This document shows, piece after piece, positions 52,462 through 61,182 of a stretch of 64,000 nt of DNA; position 1 is the stretch's first letter, and every line of letters starts with the position of its first letter. Made by a program: the position numbers and the translations under genes. The notes under the pieces are model-generated. The model saw nothing but the letters and a program-made list of their open reading frames with translations, searched no databases and was not told the origin of the DNA. This stretch comes from Vibrio toranzoniae (lineage in GTDB: Bacteria > Pseudomonadota > Gammaproteobacteria > Enterobacterales > Vibrionaceae), in the NCBI RefSeq assembly GCF_024347655.1, contig NZ_AP025514.1, positions 868,001 to 932,000 of the forward strand. Reading direction: 5' to 3'.

Positions 52462-53388
52462 ATGAGTTGGCTTGAAAAGATTTTAGAAAAAAGCAACATC
52501 GTAACATCTCGTAAAGCGTCTATCCCTGAGGGTGTTTGGACTAAATGTACTTCTTGTGAGCAAGTGCTTTACCATGCTGAACTAGAGCGTAATCTAGAAG
52601 TATGTCCAAAATGTGATCATCACATGCGCATGAAAGCACGTCGCCGTCTGGATACATTCCTAGATAAAGGTGAACGTGTTGAACTCGGTGCTGAGCTTGA
52701 ACCACAAGACAAACTGAAGTTTAAAGACTCTAAGCGTTACAAAGAACGTATCTCTGTTGCTCAGAAGAACAGTGGAGAGACAGATGCATTAGTAGCAATG
52801 AAAGGCGAACTGCTTGGTTTACCTATCGTAGCGTGTGCTTTTGAATTCTCATTCATGGGCGGCTCTATGGGTTCCGTTGTTGGTGCTCGTTTTGTGAAAG
52901 CGGTCGATGCTGCTATTGAAAACAATTGTGGTTTAGTTTGTTTCTCTGCAAGTGGTGGTGCGCGTATGCAAGAGGCGCTTATGTCTCTAATGCAAATGGC
53001 GAAAACCAGTGCAGCGCTAGAGCGTTTATCGGCGAAAGGCTTGCCGTTTGTTTCCGTAATGACTGACCCAACAATGGGGGGGGTTTCTGCGAGTCTAGCA
53101 ATGCTAGGTGACATCAATATCGGTGAGCCAAAAGCATTGATCGGTTTCGCTGGACGTCGTGTAATCGAACAAACGGTACGTGAAGATCTTCCTGAAGGTT
53201 TTCAACGTAGTGAGTTTCTACTAGACCACGGTGCTATCGATATGATCGTTGACCGTCGTGAGATGCGCCAGCGCGTAGCTAGCCTAGTTGGAAAAATGAC
53301 CAACCAGCCTTCACCATTGGTAGTTTCTGTGAACGATTCACCGAATGAAGCCACTTATGAAGTACCAGAAGCGCCAGAAAAAGGGTAA
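52462..53388 (+). CDS. accD: Acetyl-CoA carboxylase carboxyltransferase, beta subunit
   Basis: AccD and AccA form the carboxyltransferase of acetyl-CoA carboxylase, the first step of fatty acid synthesis. The N-terminal zinc ribbon is visible ([12 protein letters not shown] and VCPKCDHH), followed by [15 protein letters not shown] and the oxyanion-hole loops [16 protein letters not shown] and [13 protein letters not shown]. The latter includes a run of eight Gs (53076-53083). Length is 308 aa. It is followed by folC after 42 bases. Confidence 0.97.
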   Translation: MSWLEKILEKSNIVTSRKASIPEGVWTKCTSCEQVLYHAELERNLEVCPKCDHHMRMKARRRLDTFLDKGERVELGAELEPQDKLKFKDSKRYKERISVAQKNSGETDALVAMKGELLGLPIVACAFEFSFMGGSMGSVVGARFVKAVDAAIENNCGLVCFSASGGARMQEALMSLMQMAKTSAALERLSAKGLPFVSVMTDPTMGGVSASLAMLGDINIGEPKALIGFAGRRVIEQTVREDLPEGFQRSEFLLDHGAIDMIVDRREMRQRVASLVGKMTNQPSPLVVSVNDSPNEATYEVPEAPEKG

Positions 53389-53430
53389 AGTACCTTCTAA
53401 CAAACCTACTTAATTATGGTTATGAGTTAG

Positions 53431-54693
53431 ATGAGTCAACAACCTATTCCTCAAGCCACATCCTCTTTGGAGATGTGGCTTGATTATTTATCAAACATCC
53501 ACACAAGCGCTATTGATCTTGGGTTAGACCGAGTTCAGGCCGTCGCTTCTAAGGTAAACCTCACCAAACCTGCTCAACACGTGATTACCGTTGCTGGAAC
53601 CAATGGCAAAGGCTCAACGTGTGCCCTGATGGAAGCAATTCTGTTAGATGCTGGTTACTCCGTTGGTGTCTACAGTTCCCCTCACTTAATCCGCTATAAC
53701 GAACGTGTTCGTATCAACGGCCAAGATCTATCCGATAAAAAGATTGTGCAGTCATTCGATTTTATTGAAAAAGAGCGTGGCGAAATCAGCCTTAGTTTTT
53801 TCGAGTACGGCACCTTAGCCGCGTTACGCGCATTTCAAACGGAAGCGGTAGATGTCGTGTTATTGGAAGTGGGATTAGGCGGTCGTTTAGATGCAACGAA
53901 TATCGTTGATCATGATGTGTCTGTGATTACCAGTTTGGCTGTCGACCATGTTGATTGGCTTGGTGACGACATCAATGTGATTGGCTTTGAGAAAGCGGGT
54001 ATCTATCGTAGTGGTAAGCCTGCTATCTGTGGACAGCCTAAGCCACCAGCAACAGTTGCTGCACATGCAGACGATATAAAAGCTGAATTTTACCAAGTGG
54101 GTATTCAATACACCTATGATGTTGACGGTGATATTTGGAACTGGCGCAGTGGTGCATTCCAATTAGAAGCTTTACCAATTCCAGATTTACCGTTACCTAA
54201 TGCGGCAACCGCATTGATGGCGTTGGGAACTTCAAAATTGAGTATTAGCGATATAAATATCACTAATGGTCTAAAGAGCGCACAGCTTCCCGGACGTATG
54301 CAGAAAGTCAGCGATCAACCTGTGATTGTGCTTGATGTAGCGCATAATCCACATTCGGCTGAGTATTTTGCACAACAAGTTATTCAAAAGTATGCTGGGA
54401 AAAATTTACACGTTGTAGTCGCCATGCTTCATGACAAAGATATTCCCGCAACATTGGAAGTATTAACACCAGTTGCAACACATTGGTATCCAGCTTCACT
54501 ACAAGGCCCTCGTGCGGCAACCGCTGCCGAATTGTGTGAAAGCCTACCAAAAGGCGTAGAGCAGTATTCAACCCCTGTAGCGGCGTTTGAAGCGGCTTTA
54601 GCTTCTGTCCAAGGTGACGATGTTGTGTTGGTGGTCGGTTCTTTCCATACTGTAGGTGAAGTGTTGGAGCATTGGCAGAAAAAAGGAAACTAA
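53431..54693 (+). CDS. folC: Dihydrofolate synthase / folylpolyglutamate synthase
   Basis: FolC joins dihydropteroate to glutamate and extends folate polyglutamates. It has the Mur-ligase-like P-loop VAGTNGKGSTCALMEAILL, followed by YSSPHLIRYNERVRING, LLEVGLGGRLDATN and VLDVAHNPHSAEYFA. Length is 420 aa. Its stop is directly followed by the dedD ATG. Confidence 0.97.
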   Translation: MSQQPIPQATSSLEMWLDYLSNIHTSAIDLGLDRVQAVASKVNLTKPAQHVITVAGTNGKGSTCALMEAILLDAGYSVGVYSSPHLIRYNERVRINGQDLSDKKIVQSFDFIEKERGEISLSFFEYGTLAALRAFQTEAVDVVLLEVGLGGRLDATNIVDHDVSVITSLAVDHVDWLGDDINVIGFEKAGIYRSGKPAICGQPKPPATVAAHADDIKAEFYQVGIQYTYDVDGDIWNWRSGAFQLEALPIPDLPLPNAATALMALGTSKLSISDINITNGLKSAQLPGRMQKVSDQPVIVLDVAHNPHSAEYFAQQVIQKYAGKNLHVVVAMLHDKDIPATLEVLTPVATHWYPASLQGPRAATAAELCESLPKGVEQYSTPVAAFEAALASVQGDDVVLVVGSFHTVGEVLEHWQKKGN

Positions 54694-55266
54694 ATGGCAA
54701 GTAAATTCCAAAGCCGATTAGTCGGCACTATCATTTTAGTGGCCATAGGCGTGATTGTATTGCCAGATGTGCTTGATGGTAAGAAGCTTCATTATAAAGA
54801 AGAGTTTGCAAGCATTCCAATTAAGCCTGAGCTTGATAGTAATGTTGAGGTTTTTGAAGTTCTCGATCCTGTTGAAGATCAGATTGCTCTGCCGGAGTCT
54901 CCGGTTGAGCAGGTGGTTGAAAGTGGTGGCGACAGTTCAAAGACCCAAACAGCGTTAACGTCTGATGATACAGAATCCGACAAAGTGGCTGTTGTGGTTA
55001 AGCCTGTACCTGAAAAAAATGAATACCAAGATAGCGCGTGGCTCATTCAATTGATGGCTTTAAAAAATGCTGACAACGCCAAAAATGTTGTTAAGGATTT
55101 ACAAAAGCGTGGTTACCAGGCTCACACCAAGCAAGAAAATAGTTTTACGCGAGTAATTATTGGCCCGGATGTCTCTAAATCCAAACTTGAGCGACAAATT
55201 AAGGAATTAGAGAAAATTACGGGTTCAAAAGGTCAGTTGCTCAAATTTAAACCGTTAAATCCATAA
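54694..55266 (+). CDS. dedD: SPOR domain cell division protein DedD
   Basis: DedD is a membrane-anchored septal protein. It starts with a short basic stretch and one hydrophobic helix (RLVGTIILVAIGVIVLPDVL, residues about 7-26), has an acidic/disordered middle, and ends in a SPOR domain (AWLIQLMALKNADNAKNVVK ... GYQAHTKQ ... IGPDVSKSKLE) that binds denuded septal peptidoglycan. At 190 aa it is a little shorter than E. coli DedD. It abuts folC. Confidence 0.92.
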   Translation: MASKFQSRLVGTIILVAIGVIVLPDVLDGKKLHYKEEFASIPIKPELDSNVEVFEVLDPVEDQIALPESPVEQVVESGGDSSKTQTALTSDDTESDKVAVVVKPVPEKNEYQDSAWLIQLMALKNADNAKNVVKDLQKRGYQAHTKQENSFTRVIIGPDVSKSKLERQIKELEKITGSKGQLLKFKPLNP

Positions 55267-55280
55267 GAAAACGTTTGCGT
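55265..55280 (+). promoter_or_regulatory. PurR operator and promoter of cvpA-purF
   Basis: AAGAAAACGTTTGCGT matches the PurR box ACGCAAACGTTTGCGT at 14 of 16 positions. It overlaps the -35 region of a likely promoter with -10 TAAAAT (55296-55301). PurR binding would repress cvpA-purF when purines are plentiful. Confidence 0.85.
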
Positions 55281-55327
55281 CAGCATTTTTTCTGTTAAAA
55301 TGCGCGCCAACTTAAGATGAAGAATTC

Positions 55328-55819
55328 ATGAATTGGTTAGATTTTGTCATTTTAGGCGTGATCGGCTTCTCTGCCGTGATCAGTTTAGTTCGTGGTTTCG
55401 CTAAAGAAGCGTTGTCATTGGTTATTTGGTTTGGAGCATTTTTTATTGCTAGTCAGTACTACGCTAAATTAGCCATGTACTTTACCAATATCGAAGATGA
55501 GATGTTTCGAAACGGAACTGCGATAGCAGCATTGTTTGTTGCAACGTTAGTTGTCGGTGCCTTAGTTAACTATGTCATCGGTCAGCTAGTTCAGAAAACA
55601 GGCCTGTCAGGTACAGATAGAATCCTCGGTGTCGTCTTTGGCGGTTTACGTGGTGTTTTGATTGTCTCTGCAGTGTTGTTTTTCATGGATGCGTTTACTG
55701 CATTCCCAAGTTCTGAGTGGTGGAAGAGTTCGCAATTGGTTCCAGAATTTAGTCGAATCATTGCGCCGTTCTTCGAGCATTTACAAGCAACATCTAGTTT
55801 CTTATCTGGCGCGCTTTAG
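55328..55819 (+). CDS. cvpA: CvpA family inner membrane protein
   Basis: A 163-aa membrane protein with about four helices (WLDFVILGVIGFSAVISLVR; LSLVIWFGAFFIASQYYA; IAALFVATLVVGALVNYV; GVLIVSAVLFFMD). CvpA is needed for colicin V production in E. coli and for envelope homeostasis in several bacteria; the molecular role is unclear. It is cotranscribed with purF behind a PurR-controlled promoter. Confidence 0.95.
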   Translation: MNWLDFVILGVIGFSAVISLVRGFAKEALSLVIWFGAFFIASQYYAKLAMYFTNIEDEMFRNGTAIAALFVATLVVGALVNYVIGQLVQKTGLSGTDRILGVVFGGLRGVLIVSAVLFFMDAFTAFPSSEWWKSSQLVPEFSRIIAPFFEHLQATSSFLSGAL

Positions 55820-55852
55820 CGCCAGTTAATATCGAAAATCGAGGGTTAGGAC

Positions 55853-57367
55853 ATGTGTGGTATTGTTGGAATCGTGGGTTCAACACCTGTAAACCAGTCA
55901 ATTTATGACGCTTTAACGGTATTGCAGCATCGTGGCCAAGATGCCGCTGGTATTTGTACCATAGAAAGCAATCGTTTCCGTCTGCGTAAGGCGAACGGTT
56001 TAGTCAAAGATGTTTTTGAAGCAAAACACATGCAGCGCTTACAAGGTGAAGTTGGTATTGGTCATGTTCGTTACCCTACTGCGGGTAGTTCAAGTGCATC
56101 TGAAGCTCAACCTTTCTACGTAAACTCTCCTTTTGGCATCACGTTGGCTCACAACGGCAACCTGACAAACGCAAACGAAGTGCGTGAAAAGTTGTTCGAG
56201 AAAGACCGTCGTCATTTAAATACAACTTCTGACTCTGAAGTTCTATTGAACGTTTTGGCTCATGAGATCGATACCGTTAAAGGTAACGTGACTTCAGATG
56301 ATGTTTTCCGCGCTGTCTCTAATGTGCACCGTACGATTCGCGGCGCTTACGCAGTAACGGCAATGATTATCGGCCACGGTATGATTGCATTTCGTGACCC
56401 ACATGGTATCCGTCCTCTGTGTCTTGGTAAGCGTGAAGTTGATGGTAAAACAGAGTACATGGTTGCGTCTGAGTCAGTCGCGTTAGACGCTGTTGGTTTT
56501 GATTTTATGCGCGATGTTGCTCCTGGTGAAGCTATCTACGCAACATTCGATGGTGATCTTTTTACTAAGCAATGCGCAGACAACCCACAACTAAACCCAT
56601 GCATCTTTGAATTTGTATACTTTGCACGCCCAGATTCATTCATCGACAAAATCTCGGTTTACAGCGCACGCGTTGAGATGGGTGAGATGCTAGGTAAACG
56701 TATTAAAGAAGAGTACGCCGACTTAGATATTGATGTGGTTATCCCAATTCCTGAAACTTCAAACGATATTGCGCTACGGATAGCTCAAGCGATCAACAAG
56801 CCATACCGTCAGGGTTTCGTGAAGAACCGTTATGTTGGCCGCACGTTTATCATGCCTGGTCAGCAACAGCGTAAAAAATCAGTTCGCCGTAAGTTGAACG
56901 CAATCCGTTCAGAGTTTAAAGGTAAGAATGTTCTATTGGTTGACGACTCTATCGTTCGCGGTACAACATCAGAGCAGATCATTGAGATGGCTCGTGATTC
57001 AGGTGCAAGTAAAGTCTTCATGGTTTCAGCAGCTCCAGAGGTGCGCTTTCCGAACGTTTACGGCATCGATATGCCGAGCGCGATAGAGCTGATTGCTCAT
57101 GGTCGTGACAACGAAACAATTTGTAAGCAGATTGGCGCAGATGCTTTGATTTTCCAAACGCTACCAGATCTAATCTCTGCGGTAGGTATGGGCAACCAAG
57201 ACATTTCTCGCTTCGATACTTCGGTATTTAACGGTGAGTATGTAACAGGTGATATCGACCAAGCGTACTTAGATTTCCTAGATTCTTTGCGTAATGACGA
57301 CTCAAAGGTTCAGCGTGAAATCCAACAAGACCTAGCGAACCTAGAGTTACATAACGAAGGCGCTTAG
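55853..57367 (+). CDS. purF: Amidophosphoribosyltransferase
   Basis: PurF commits PRPP to purine synthesis. Its N-terminal Cys ([10 protein letters not shown]) is the glutaminase nucleophile after removal of Met. [19 protein letters not shown] is part of the glutaminase domain, and the PRPP motif is [16 protein letters not shown]. Length is 504 aa. There is no propeptide. It is the end of the cvpA-purF operon. Confidence 0.98.
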   Translation: MCGIVGIVGSTPVNQSIYDALTVLQHRGQDAAGICTIESNRFRLRKANGLVKDVFEAKHMQRLQGEVGIGHVRYPTAGSSSASEAQPFYVNSPFGITLAHNGNLTNANEVREKLFEKDRRHLNTTSDSEVLLNVLAHEIDTVKGNVTSDDVFRAVSNVHRTIRGAYAVTAMIIGHGMIAFRDPHGIRPLCLGKREVDGKTEYMVASESVALDAVGFDFMRDVAPGEAIYATFDGDLFTKQCADNPQLNPCIFEFVYFARPDSFIDKISVYSARVEMGEMLGKRIKEEYADLDIDVVIPIPETSNDIALRIAQAINKPYRQGFVKNRYVGRTFIMPGQQQRKKSVRRKLNAIRSEFKGKNVLLVDDSIVRGTTSEQIIEMARDSGASKVFMVSAAPEVRFPNVYGIDMPSAIELIAHGRDNETICKQIGADALIFQTLPDLISAVGMGNQDISRFDTSVFNGEYVTGDIDQAYLDFLDSLRNDDSKVQREIQQDLANLELHNEGA

Positions 57368-57412
57368 TCTTTCCGTTAGGAATCGCGCTTTTTTGCTAGC
57401 GATTCAGAATTT

Positions 57413-57443
57413 AAAAAACCAGAGTATTCGCTCTGGTTTTTTT
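57413..57443. terminator. Bidirectional terminator between purF and a LysR gene
   Basis: AAAAAACCAGAG (57413-57424), loop TATTCG, CTCTGGTTTTTT (57431-57442). Another perfect hairpin, GAATCGC/GCGATTC (57380-57386 and 57399-57405), lies just upstream. Confidence 0.9.
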
Positions 57444-57465
57444 ATTTTCGAAAAGAGAATTGGTT

Positions 57466-58341
57466 TTAATGAATGTGGTATGCGATCACAAAATCAATAA
57501 ACAATCTTACCTTCTCTGGCAGGTGGTCTTTGTGATTATAAAGCATGTAAATATCACGAGGGTTAGCGCTCCAGTCTTCTAGGACCTGCACTAAGCTGCC
57601 ATCTTCAATATATTCACGAATCATCACATCAGGCATTAGGGTGATACCTAGGCCTCCAGAACATGCTTGTCTCACTACATTGAGTGCATTGGCGTTGAAA
57701 CGACCTTTCTCGCTGTTAACCACCGTCTCATCATTAGAGTTACTCAGTTGCCACTTAATTAGCGGGTAGCCTTTTAGAAGAGAGTGGTTAGCCAGTTCTT
57801 CCGCGTGGCTTGGTGCCGGGTTCTTCGCTAAATAATCAGGGCTCGCGATAAGAATATCTTTTACTTCACTGATTTTTCTTGCGATTAGACTTGAGTCACG
57901 TTGTGGGCCAACGCGGAAAATTACGTCCCACTCGGTTGGATCAAGTTGATCGGCTTGGTTGTTCATCATCAATTCAATATTGATATCTGGGTATTGAATC
58001 ATGAAGTCGCTGAACATTGGCATCATCATGCGTTTGGTCAGGTTGGATGGGGCCGTAATACGAATCTTACCGGAAGCTCCTTTGCACACGTCCGTGAGCT
58101 CTTCTGCAGTAGAAGATAGGCGTTGCAATAGCGGAGAGCATTCATTGAAAAAACGTTCGCCAGCTTCTGTTAAAGAGAGTTTACGCGCGTGTCTATTGAG
58201 AAGCCTCAGATTCAGAGAGTCTTCTAAGGCTTGAATACGTCGTGTAATGGTCGCAACCGGAATCATAGTCTTGCGCGATGTTGCGGTGTAGCTCCCATTT
58301 TCAACGACGAGTCGAAAGAGGTTTAAATCATCTAATTTCAT
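57466..58341 (-). CDS. LysR family transcriptional regulator
   Basis: A 291-aa LysR regulator of the CrgA/DmlR-like type: HTH segment FRLVVENGSYTATSRKTMIP followed by VATITRRIQALEDSLNLRLL, and a substrate-binding domain with GKIRITAPSNLTKRMMMPMF. The ATG at 58341 (MKLDDLNLF) is the usual family start; an in-frame GTG at 58353 is possible. It is divergent from the response regulator gene; the target is not known. Confidence 0.88.
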   Translation of the reverse strand: MKLDDLNLFRLVVENGSYTATSRKTMIPVATITRRIQALEDSLNLRLLNRHARKLSLTEAGERFFNECSPLLQRLSSTAEELTDVCKGASGKIRITAPSNLTKRMMMPMFSDFMIQYPDINIELMMNNQADQLDPTEWDVIFRVGPQRDSSLIARKISEVKDILIASPDYLAKNPAPSHAEELANHSLLKGYPLIKWQLSNSNDETVVNSEKGRFNANALNVVRQACSGGLGITLMPDVMIREYIEDGSLVQVLEDWSANPRDIYMLYNHKDHLPEKVRLFIDFVIAYHIH

Positions 58342-58569
58342 AAATCCAGACACATTTGTTTACAATCTCATCTAATTTATACGTAACAGTGAGATCAATG
58401 TTTGCGTTACGTCAACTCGTTGCACTATTTACAAGTATTCCAACCCTCGTCACGAATTACCAGTAAAGAGTGAACATTTGTGTATTTAGCATTTTGTTAC
58501 TAAGTTTTATATTAGTTCTTAGAACAGATAACAATAATAATTCGACTTAGTTTTGTGAGGTTATAGATT

Positions 58570-59673
58570 ATGTACAAAACTCACAGTCAGCCAGTAATGA
58601 CCTCGGCTCAGGAAGTAATCAACCAGAAATGCGTAATGTTGGTTGATGATGATCCTATTTTTCGCCGTATAACCAGCGCGTACTTAGACACGATTGGTTA
58701 TAAAGTGGTTGAGGCTGAAAATGGACTGGACGCTCTGCAAAAGCTCAGAGACTCGGCGCCAGATTTAATTGTGTGTGACTTGTCAATGCCGATCCTGGAC
58801 GGCATTGAGCTTGTGGAAGAGCTCAGTTTAGAGTATCCATCATTGCCTATGATCGTTGTCTCAGGGACAGACGATATGTCGGATGTGGCGAAAGCATTAC
58901 GATTTGGCATCAAAGACTTCTTAGCCAAACCTTTAGAGGATCACGGTCACTTAGGCAGTGCGATTGCGAATACGTTAAAAGATTCATTCGACAACATTTC
59001 GGATCAACGAGATTTTTCAAGCCAATGGTTTTGTGTGGATGACGGAGGAGAGATCCCCGAAGATCAAGAGCTGCATTGGCACCTGAATTATTTACAAGAA
59101 AACCCAAGTGCAGCAAAAGACTTACTGCATGCGCTGCTGCCTGAAAAAGATACAAGACAAGGCTCATGGTGTTGTAGTTATCGATTATTGCAATCAACAG
59201 AGATGATGCCGCTTGTGTTTGACTACGCATGGATGATGAATGGGCAGTTTGCTTTTTACCTCGTCGATTCGTCCTCTTCTGATAATGCCAGCTCAGCGTC
59301 TACATTGTTGGTGCGAGCGCTATTTCACGATTACATAAGAAATAGAAAAGATTTTAATGTTGATCTCAAAGATATTGCTGAGATTTTAGAGAAGGGGATT
59401 GAGTGCTCCAAATGTGCCACGCCCGTTAATGCATTGTTTGGTGTCGCCAACCTTGCCGAGGGTACCATCTCTGTTTTGCCTGCGGGTCTAGATGGACGCT
59501 GGTCGAATGGTGAGATGAATCAAAACATTGCCGCTGGTGAGCGTTTAGGCGAAAACTGTAAGAAGAATTTTATTACGAGAGACTTGCCGATTGAACAAGG
59601 CTGCCAACTCTCATTGAGCTTGCTTGGAGCGGCGAGCTTTAGTTTAGACATACACCAAGGGTCTACCGATTAA
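58570..59673 (+). CDS. rssB: RssB-like response regulator (REC plus PP2C-like domain)
   Basis: The first 135 residues after a short extension form a receiver domain: acidic pair in VMLVDDDPIFRR, phosphoacceptor Asp in DLIVCDLSMPILDG and the Lys in DFLAKPLED. A helix with DMSDVAKALRFGIKDFLAKP resembles E. coli RssB closely. The C-terminal 200 residues (from HWHLNYLQENPSAAKDLLHA, then LLVRALFHDYIRN) resemble the inactive PP2C-like part of RssB and lack the usual metal-binding acidic motifs. RssB delivers sigma-S to ClpXP. At 367 aa it is longer than E. coli RssB (337). The name rests on these resemblances. Confidence 0.8.
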   Translation: MYKTHSQPVMTSAQEVINQKCVMLVDDDPIFRRITSAYLDTIGYKVVEAENGLDALQKLRDSAPDLIVCDLSMPILDGIELVEELSLEYPSLPMIVVSGTDDMSDVAKALRFGIKDFLAKPLEDHGHLGSAIANTLKDSFDNISDQRDFSSQWFCVDDGGEIPEDQELHWHLNYLQENPSAAKDLLHALLPEKDTRQGSWCCSYRLLQSTEMMPLVFDYAWMMNGQFAFYLVDSSSSDNASSASTLLVRALFHDYIRNRKDFNVDLKDIAEILEKGIECSKCATPVNALFGVANLAEGTISVLPAGLDGRWSNGEMNQNIAAGERLGENCKKNFITRDLPIEQGCQLSLSLLGAASFSLDIHQGSTD

Positions 59674-59828
59674 CCCTATATTTCCTCGGTTTTTGTGAAT
59701 AATTGATTAAGGTATAGTTGCGCAAATGGTGTGGCTATGCCTTTTTTGTTAAATGTCGATTTAGCAAAGCGGGTTTGGTTCGCCAGATAACAGATACTTA
59801 CCTTTACTAACAAAAACAAGAAGCAATC

Positions 59829-59966
59829 ATGGCAGATAACAAAGACTTTCAAGACCCGTTTAATGTATTCTATTTTTTAGGATTTTTAGCCGCATTTTTA
59901 GCGATTCCATTGTTACCAGCAACATTAACGTTGATCCGTGTATTCAATGGTTACGCAACATTTTAG
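59829..59966 (+). CDS. Small membrane protein, 45 aa
   Basis: The ORF begins MADNKDFQDPFNVFYFLGFL and continues with one long hydrophobic helix (FYFLGFLAAFLAIPLLPATL) and a short tail ending GYATF. The N-terminus is acidic and cytoplasmic in type. It is preceded by AAGAAGC, a weak ribosome binding site (59818-59824), and lies alone between rssB and ybaN. I know no characterised homologue. The clear membrane pattern and a complete short frame support a real gene. Confidence 0.6.
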   Translation: MADNKDFQDPFNVFYFLGFLAAFLAIPLLPATLTLIRVFNGYATF

Positions 59967-60058
59967 TTAACCGATTTCCGTTTGCTGAATCGTAGTTGAC
60001 TGATTCAGAGTTGACTGATTGAAAGTTAACGGGTCGTGATTAATTTAAGGAGGCCACA

Positions 60059-60457
60059 ATTAGCGTTCGAGTTTTAAGTCTCAATATTGCTGGTGGCCTT
60101 TGCATATTTCTCGCAGTGCTAGGGATAGTTTTACCTGTTCTGCCAACCACGCCTTTTCTCCTTCTTGCTAGCGCATGCTTTATGCGAAGCAATCCTAAAG
60201 TTCATAAATGGATGCATGAACACAAAACGCTGGGTCCTTTACTGAACAATTGGTATCAACATGGTGCCGTCACCAAACAAGTTAAAACGCGCGGTGTGTT
60301 CTTTATCTTGTTGAGTTTTGCGTTATCCATCTGCTTTTCCCCGATCATTTGGGTTAAGGTTTTCCTAATTTGCGTACTTGTTATTCTTCTCACATGGTTT
60401 ATGCGACTTCCAACCCATGAGTTGGTTGCTGACAGCAAAGAAAATCACTACCATTAA
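60059..60457 (+). CDS. ybaN: YbaN family (DUF454) membrane protein, apparent ATT start
   Basis: The protein matches E. coli YbaN (125 aa): hydrophobic helix, then LGIVLPVLPTTPFLLLASAC, and a second pair of helices near the C-terminus. The only ATG/GTG/TTG-type start in frame before the conserved motif is GTG at 60116, inside the first helix. Translation from ATT at 60059 gives 132 aa with a complete first helix (SVRVLSLNIAGGLCIFLAVL), and AAGGAGG (60047-60053) lies 5 bases upstream of it. I therefore call an ATT start. ATT starts are rare (infC, pcnB in E. coli). Function unknown; apt follows, as in E. coli. Confidence 0.8.
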   Translation: MSVRVLSLNIAGGLCIFLAVLGIVLPVLPTTPFLLLASACFMRSNPKVHKWMHEHKTLGPLLNNWYQHGAVTKQVKTRGVFFILLSFALSICFSPIIWVKVFLICVLVILLTWFMRLPTHELVADSKENHYH

Positions 60458-60618
60458 GCCAATGTGCCTGCTTGTAAAGCGGGCGTTTATTATTTTAGCA
60501 ATCAGGGCTATGACTCTCGTTGCAATGAATACCAATCGTACCTTTCCTTAATTCCAAGCGTTGATGTTTGATTCGTTAACGAGGGTTTGGAAAGCGGCCT
60601 AATGAAGTGCATAAGATT

Positions 60619-61164
60619 ATGAACACAGAAAAAATCTCTCTGATCAAAGCAAGCATCAAAAGCATCCCTGATTACCCTAAAGCAGGTATTTTGTTCCGTG
60701 ACGTAACAAGTTTGATGGAAGACCCTGCGGCTTACAAAGCGACTATTGACCTGCTAGCGGAAACATTCAAGGACATGGGCTTTACTAAGATCGTTGGTAC
60801 GGAAGCTCGTGGTTTCTTATTTGGTGCGCCTTTGGCTCTTGAGCTAGGTGTTGGCTTCATTCCTGTTCGTAAACCTGGCAAGCTGCCTCGTGAAACTGTG
60901 GCTCAATCTTATGAACTTGAGTACGGTACAGATACACTAGAAATCCATATCGACGCTATCGTTGAAGGCGATAAAGTGCTGATGGTTGATGATTTGTTAG
61001 CAACAGGCGGTACGATTGAAGCAACAACAAAGCTGATTCGTAGGCTCGGTGGTGTGGCAGAGCACGCTGCATTTGTTATTAACCTTCCAGAAATCGGTGG
61101 TGACAAGCGCTTAAAAGGCTTAGGTCTAGAAGTGTTTAGCATCTGCGAATTCGACGGTCACTAA
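60619..61164 (+). CDS. apt: Adenine phosphoribosyltransferase
   Basis: Apt makes AMP from adenine and PRPP. The PRPP-binding motif is [30 protein letters not shown] and [18 protein letters not shown] are other hallmarks. The ATG at 60619 ([10 protein letters not shown]) gives 181 aa and aligns with V. cholerae Apt; a GTG at 60607 adds four residues. It is followed by dnaX after 18 bases. Confidence 0.95.
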   Translation: MNTEKISLIKASIKSIPDYPKAGILFRDVTSLMEDPAAYKATIDLLAETFKDMGFTKIVGTEARGFLFGAPLALELGVGFIPVRKPGKLPRETVAQSYELEYGTDTLEIHIDAIVEGDKVLMVDDLLATGGTIEATTKLIRRLGGVAEHAAFVINLPEIGGDKRLKGLGLEVFSICEFDGH

Positions 61165-61182
61165 TCCTTTTCGGAATTATTC

